In this document: positions 55,602 through 59,355 of the stretch, one piece after another
Layout: the number at the start of each line of letters is the position of its first letter
Position numbering within the stretch: the first letter of the stretch is position 1
NCBI GenBank assembly: GCA_023388075.1
Contig: JAEWGX010000045.1
Location: 1 to 59,355 of the forward strand
Reading direction: 5' to 3'
Origin: Pseudomonadota bacterium
Lineage (GTDB): Bacteria; Pseudomonadota; Gammaproteobacteria; Burkholderiales; Burkholderiaceae_E
DNA length: 59,355 nucleotides
Notes under the pieces: generated by a model
Database searches by the model: none
Seen by the model: the letters and a program-made list of their open reading frames with translations, nothing else
Told to the model about the DNA's origin: nothing
Translations under genes and position numbers: made by a program

Positions 55602-57044
55602 ATGACGACGAAGCGGCACGACAACTACATCGACGGCGCCTGGACCCCCGGGGCGCGCTATTCACCGAACCTGAATCCTTCCAACCTCGCCGACGTCATC
55701 GGCGAATATGCGCAGGGCGACGCGACGCACCTCGATGCCGCGGTCGCCGCGGCCCGCAAGGCCTTTCCCGCCTGGTCGACCGGTAGCGTGCAGGCCCGCT
55801 TCGAGGCGCTGGACCGCATCGGCGACGAGATCCTGGCGCGCAGGGAGGAGCTCGGGACGCTGCTTTCACGGGAAGAGGGCAAGACACGTCCCGAAGGCAT
55901 CGGCGAGGCCACCCGCGCCGGCCAGATCTTCAAGTTCTTCGCGGGCGAGTGCCTGAGGTTGTCGGGCGAGACCCTACCGTCGGTTCGGCCCGGCATCGGC
56001 GTCGAGATCACGCGGGAGCCGGTTGGCGTGGTCGGGTTGATCACCCCGTGGAACTTCCCCATCGCGATCCCCGCATGGAAGGTCGCGCCCGCGCTCGCCT
56101 ACGGCAACTGCGTGGTGCTCAAGCCCGCGGACCTGGTGCCCGGCTGCGCCTGGGCGCTTGCCGAGATCATCTCGCGCAGCGGCATCCCGGCGGGCGTATT
56201 CAATCTGGTGATGGGACGCGGCAGCGTCATCGGGGATCCGCTGGTCGCGCATCCGGGCATCGACGCCGTGAGCTTCACGGGGTCGCAGAGCGTGGGTGCG
56301 CGGATCGCGAAGATCTGCGGCGAGAAGATGCGCAAGGTCCAGCTCGAGATGGGCGGAAAGAATCCGCAGGTGGTGCTGGACGACGCGGACCTGTCGGTCG
56401 CGGTCGAGCTCAGCGCGCAGAGTGCCTTCTATTCGACCGGGCAGCGCTGCACGGCGGCGAGCCGGCTCATCGTGACCGAGGGCATCTATCCGAAGTTCGT
56501 CGAGGCCCTCAAGGAGCGCATGGCCCGCATCAAGGTCGGCGATGCCCTCGAGGCCGGCGTCGACATGGGCCCGGTTTCCTCCCAGCCGCAGCTCGAGCAG
56601 AACCTGAGCTATCTCGAGATCGGCAAGGCCGAGGGCGGTGTCCTGGTCGCGGGCGGCGAGCGGCTGAAGCGCGGCACCGAGGGCTTCTACATGGCGCCGG
56701 CGCTGCTCACCGACACCACGTCGTCGATGCGCATCAACCGCGAGGAGGTCTTCGGCCCGGTCGCGAGCGTGATCCGGGTGAAGGACTACGAGGAAGCGCT
56801 CAGTGTCGCCAACGACACGCCGTTCGGCCTGTCCGCCGGCATCGCCACCACCTCGCTCAAGCACGCCACCCATTTCAAGCGGCACTCCGAAGCGGGCCTG
56901 GTGATGGTGAACCTTCCGACTGCGGGGGTCGACTACCACGTGCCGTTCGGCGGGCGCAAGGGCTCCAGCTTCGGGCCGCGCGAGCAGGGCCGCTACGCCC
57001 GCGAGTTCTACACGACGGTGAAGACCTCGTACACTCTGGCTTGA
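55602..57044 (+). CDS. Aldehyde dehydrogenase, alpha-ketoglutaric semialdehyde dehydrogenase type
   Basis: A 480-residue ALDH. The glycine motif F-T-G-S-Q-S-V-G is near residues 225-232, general base E249 is in L-E-M-G-G-K-N-P, and nucleophile C283 is in T-G-Q-R-C-T-A-A-S. GAGGAG lies just upstream of ATG 55602. It resembles enzymes that oxidise 2,5-dioxopentanoate to 2-oxoglutarate in sugar-acid catabolism. Its position between udh and a class II aldolase supports that reading; the specific substrate is inferred. Confidence 0.87.
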   Translation: MTTKRHDNYIDGAWTPGARYSPNLNPSNLADVIGEYAQGDATHLDAAVAAARKAFPAWSTGSVQARFEALDRIGDEILARREELGTLLSREEGKTRPEGIGEATRAGQIFKFFAGECLRLSGETLPSVRPGIGVEITREPVGVVGLITPWNFPIAIPAWKVAPALAYGNCVVLKPADLVPGCAWALAEIISRSGIPAGVFNLVMGRGSVIGDPLVAHPGIDAVSFTGSQSVGARIAKICGEKMRKVQLEMGGKNPQVVLDDADLSVAVELSAQSAFYSTGQRCTAASRLIVTEGIYPKFVEALKERMARIKVGDALEAGVDMGPVSSQPQLEQNLSYLEIGKAEGGVLVAGGERLKRGTEGFYMAPALLTDTTSSMRINREEVFGPVASVIRVKDYEEALSVANDTPFGLSAGIATTSLKHATHFKRHSEAGLVMVNLPTAGVDYHVPFGGRKGSSFGPREQGRYAREFYTTVKTSYTLA

Positions 57045-57076
57045 GCTCTCCGCGGGCTCTGAAGGAGGATCGCTCG

Positions 57077-57865
57077 ATGCATACCGATCGGGACGCCCTG
57101 GCCGCAGCGCGGCCGGACGGGATGGACGAGGTCGAATGGGGCCTGCGCCTCGAGCTGGCTGCGTGCTACCGGCTGTTCGACCACCTCGGCTGGGCCGAGG
57201 CGATCTTCAACCACATCACGGTGCGCGTCCCTGGCCCGGACCCGCGGCTTCCGCACTACCTGATCAATCCGTTCGGCCTGCACTACAGCGAAGTGACCGC
57301 GACGAATCTGGTCAAGATCGACGTGGATGGCAAGGCCATCTCGGCGAGCGAGCACCCGGTCAACGTCGCGGGCTTCATCATCCACAGCGCGGTCCACCGT
57401 GCCCGCGAGGATGCGCACTGCATCATGCACGTGCATACCACCGCCGGCTGCGCGGTGGCCTGCAAGGAAAGCGGCCTGCGCCAGGACAACTTCTACAGCG
57501 TCATGCTGGCGGGCGACGTGGCCTATCACGACTACATGGGTGTCACCACCGACCCGGAGGAACAGCCCCTGCTGGTGCGCTCCCTCGGTCGCTGCAACCA
57601 CCTGATCCTGCGCAACCACGGATTACTGGTCACCGGAGAGGACATCCCGGTGGCATTCCAGCGCCTCTGGACCTTGCAGCGGGCCTGCGAGGTGCAGCTT
57701 GCCAGCGATGCCGGGCTCGGCCCCAACCGGCAGGTCTCCCCGGAAATCCTCGCGCGCGTCCCGGAGACGGTGCGCGGGATGGCCACCGGCACGGTGAGCA
57801 ACGCGCGCCGCATGTTCGACGCGATGGTGCGACGCGCCGGCGTCAGCTACGAGGCGCTGATCTGA
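57077..57865 (+). CDS. Class II aldolase/adducin family protein
   Basis: A 262-residue protein. Zinc-binding histidines are visible in I-M-H-V-H-T near residues 113-117 and in R-N-H-G-L-L near 178. N-H-I-T-V-R near 45-50 is the family's N-terminal motif. AAGGAGGAT precedes ATG 57077. Its stop shares a base with the fumC start (TGATG). Members cleave or dehydrate sugar phosphates and other hydroxy acids, and many are uncharacterised. In this operon a step in sugar-acid breakdown is plausible. Confidence 0.85.
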   Translation: MHTDRDALAAARPDGMDEVEWGLRLELAACYRLFDHLGWAEAIFNHITVRVPGPDPRLPHYLINPFGLHYSEVTATNLVKIDVDGKAISASEHPVNVAGFIIHSAVHRAREDAHCIMHVHTTAGCAVACKESGLRQDNFYSVMLAGDVAYHDYMGVTTDPEEQPLLVRSLGRCNHLILRNHGLLVTGEDIPVAFQRLWTLQRACEVQLASDAGLGPNRQVSPEILARVPETVRGMATGTVSNARRMFDAMVRRAGVSYEALI

Positions 57866-59298
57866 TGGCCGACGCGACGACTCCCGGACGCGACGGGTCG
57901 ATGCCCGAGCCGACCCGGCTGGAGCGGGACACCTTCGGCGACATCGCGGTGCCTTCGGCCCGGCTGTGGGGCGCGCAGACCCAGCGCTCGCTGCAGAACT
58001 TCCGGATCTCGACCGAGCGGCAGCCGGTGGAGCTCATCCGGGCGCTCGCGCTGGTCAAGCGCGCGGCGGCCCAGGTGAACGCGGAGCTGGGCGCCCTGGC
58101 GCCGGAGCTGGCCGATGCGATCGTGCGCGCCGCCGACGAGATCCTGGACGGCCGGCACGACGCCGAGTTCCCGCTGGTCGTCTGGCAGACCGGCTCGGGT
58201 ACGCAGACGAACATGAACCTCAACGAGGTGATCGCCAATCGGGCAAGCGAGCTGCTCGGTGGCGCGCGTGGCCAGGAGCGCAAGGTCCATCCCAACGACC
58301 ACGTCAATCGCGGCCAGTCTTCCAACGACGTGTTCCCGACCGCGATGAACGTCGCGGTGGCGGTCGCGGTCACGGGGCGGTTGCTGCCGTCGCTGCAGGC
58401 GCTGCGCGACACGCTCGCCGCGAAGTCGCAGGCCTTCGCGGACATCGTCAAGATCGGGCGCACGCACCTGCAGGATGCGACGCCGCTCACCCTCGGCCAG
58501 GAGTTCTCCGGCTACGTCGCCCAGCTCGACCACGGCATGCGCCACGTGCGCGATTCGCTCGCCCACCTGCACGAGCTCGCGCTCGGCGGCACCGCGGTCG
58601 GCACCGGGCTCAACGCGCATCCCCGCTTCGCTGCCCGGGTGGCGGAAGTGATCGCGGGACTCACGGGGCTGCCCTTCGTCACAGCGCCGAACAAGTTCGA
58701 GTCGCTCGCCGCGGCCGACGCGCAGGTAAGCGCGCACGGCGCGCTCAAGACCGTGGCCGCGAGCCTGATGAAGATCGCGAACGACGTGCGCTGGCTGGCC
58801 AGCGGGCCGCGCAGCGGGCTTGGCGAGATCACCATTCCGGAGAACGAGCCGGGCAGCTCCATCATGCCGGGCAAGGTCAATCCGACCCAGTGCGAGGCGA
58901 TGACGATGCTCTGCGCCCAGGTCTTCGGCAACGACGTGGCGGTCAACCTCGGGGGCGCCAGCGGCAACTTCGAGCTGAACGTCTTCAGGCCGATGATCGT
59001 GCACAACGTGCTCCAGTCGGTGCGGCTGCTTGCCGACGGCACCCGCAGCTTCAACGACCAGTGCGCGGTCGGCATCGAGCCGAACCGGCCGCGGATCAGC
59101 CAGCTCCTCGAGCAGTCGCTGATGCTGGTGACCGCCCTCAATCCCCACATCGGCTATGACCGCGCGGCGGAGATCGCCAAGAAGGCGCATCGGGAGGGGA
59201 CGACGCTCAAGGCCGCCGCGCTCGCCACCGGCTACGTCGACGAGGCCCAGTTCGACGCCTGGGTACGGCCGGAGGACATGGTGGGGCCGACCGGGTAG
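57865..59298 (+). CDS. fumC: Class II fumarate hydratase
   Basis: A 477-residue fumarase/aspartase superfamily enzyme with an N-terminal extension of about 15 residues. Active-site regions are S-G-T-Q-T-N-M-N near 112-119, G-R-T-H-L-Q-D-A-T near 200-208 and the signature G-S-S-I-M-P-G-K-V-N-P near 331-341. The SGTQ motif separates it from aspartase and argininosuccinate lyase. It starts one base into the aldolase stop codon. In the operon it would serve the TCA cycle into which 2-oxoglutarate from uronates flows. Confidence 0.92.
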   Translation: MADATTPGRDGSMPEPTRLERDTFGDIAVPSARLWGAQTQRSLQNFRISTERQPVELIRALALVKRAAAQVNAELGALAPELADAIVRAADEILDGRHDAEFPLVVWQTGSGTQTNMNLNEVIANRASELLGGARGQERKVHPNDHVNRGQSSNDVFPTAMNVAVAVAVTGRLLPSLQALRDTLAAKSQAFADIVKIGRTHLQDATPLTLGQEFSGYVAQLDHGMRHVRDSLAHLHELALGGTAVGTGLNAHPRFAARVAEVIAGLTGLPFVTAPNKFESLAAADAQVSAHGALKTVAASLMKIANDVRWLASGPRSGLGEITIPENEPGSSIMPGKVNPTQCEAMTMLCAQVFGNDVAVNLGGASGNFELNVFRPMIVHNVLQSVRLLADGTRSFNDQCAVGIEPNRPRISQLLEQSLMLVTALNPHIGYDRAAEIAKKAHREGTTLKAAALATGYVDEAQFDAWVRPEDMVGPTG

Positions 59299-59355
59299 CT
59301 GCTTCTCCGTTGCGGCAGCGCCCGGGAGGCGCGCGCCGGGCGGCGGCTCATGCGC
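59299..59355. other. Window end, no feature
   Basis: The last 57 bases follow the fumC stop. They are G/C-rich, with a possible weak hairpin but no T-run, so no terminator is called. Confidence 0.5.

Noticed and set aside
57865..59298. Aspartate ammonia-lyase
   Set aside because: The S-G-T-Q-T-N-M-N motif is of the fumarase type; aspartases have A-G-T-S.

Overview
This window is a high-GC chromosomal segment with compact operons. It most likely comes from a betaproteobacterium, probably Burkholderiales. The pointers are a Bug-type periplasmic receptor, a short H-NS protein of the beta/Bordetella type, a DUF3606 protein, CysJI sulfite reductase, a glycerol ABC-transporter tail and a CaiB/crotonase catabolic operon. 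No species was identified; the assignment rests on gene content only. There is one tRNA and no rRNA. No CRISPR array, insertion sequence or prophage was seen.

Layout. (1) 1-2.2 kb: the end of a glycerol ABC-transporter operon (DUF2160 protein, GlpV-like binding protein), closed by a strong terminator. (2) 2.4-4.3 kb: an ECF sigma factor followed by a Tat-exported ferritin-like protein and a c-type cytochrome. (3) 4.4-10.9 kb: Tex, a hybrid histidine kinase, an AcuI-type reductase with an SMR efflux protein, and a phytanoyl-CoA-dioxygenase-like enzyme. (4) 10.9-14.7 kb: a patchy region with a 600-base gene-poor stretch, an FmdE-like protein, a CAT-anticodon tRNA (probably Ile2), a frameshifted RidA-family relic, a lower-GC MipA-type outer-membrane protein and an orphan proline-rich protein. 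(5) 14.7-28 kb: a metallophosphoesterase, then a divergent catabolic island. A TetR regulator, a VOC protein, a dihydroxypyridine-hydroxylase-like flavoprotein and a complete Liv-type ABC transporter run leftward. A three-subunit molybdenum hydroxylase and an SDR run rightward. (6) 28-32.2 kb: a HAD-phosphatase/P-loop ATPase fusion, cysteine synthase, a stand-alone diiron metallo-beta-lactamase-fold protein and a lone PAS protein. (7) 32.2-36.2 kb: an IclR-controlled CoA-pathway operon (crotonase, CaiB transferase, Bug receptor). (8) 36.2-45.1 kb: MAPEG, a disulfide-type flavoprotein, MgtC, a class III sirtuin, H-NS, a hemerythrin/DUF2249/polytopic membrane cassette and a GMC oxidoreductase pair. 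(9) 45.3-52.6 kb: cysJI, an HtrA protease, SirB2, thioredoxin 2 and an AI-2E-family transporter. (10) 53-59.3 kb: an M20 hydrolase and a uronate-oxidation operon (udh, semialdehyde dehydrogenase, class II aldolase, fumC).

How the genes fit together. The best candidate for an undescribed system is the 16-27 kb island. Its uptake system, molybdenum hydroxylase and DHPH-like monooxygenase suggest import and successive hydroxylation of an N-heteroaromatic or related ring. Two matching TetR-type palindromes lie in the divergent control region. A second candidate is the hemerythrin-DUF2249-membrane protein cassette: its genes overlap by ATGA junctions and an FNR/DNR-type box (TTGAC-N4-GTCAG) lies upstream, which suggests a nitric-oxide or low-oxygen response. 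A third is the ECF sigma/ferritin-like/cytochrome c unit, which has no adjacent anti-sigma gene. All function calls come from reading motifs and context; no database search was run.
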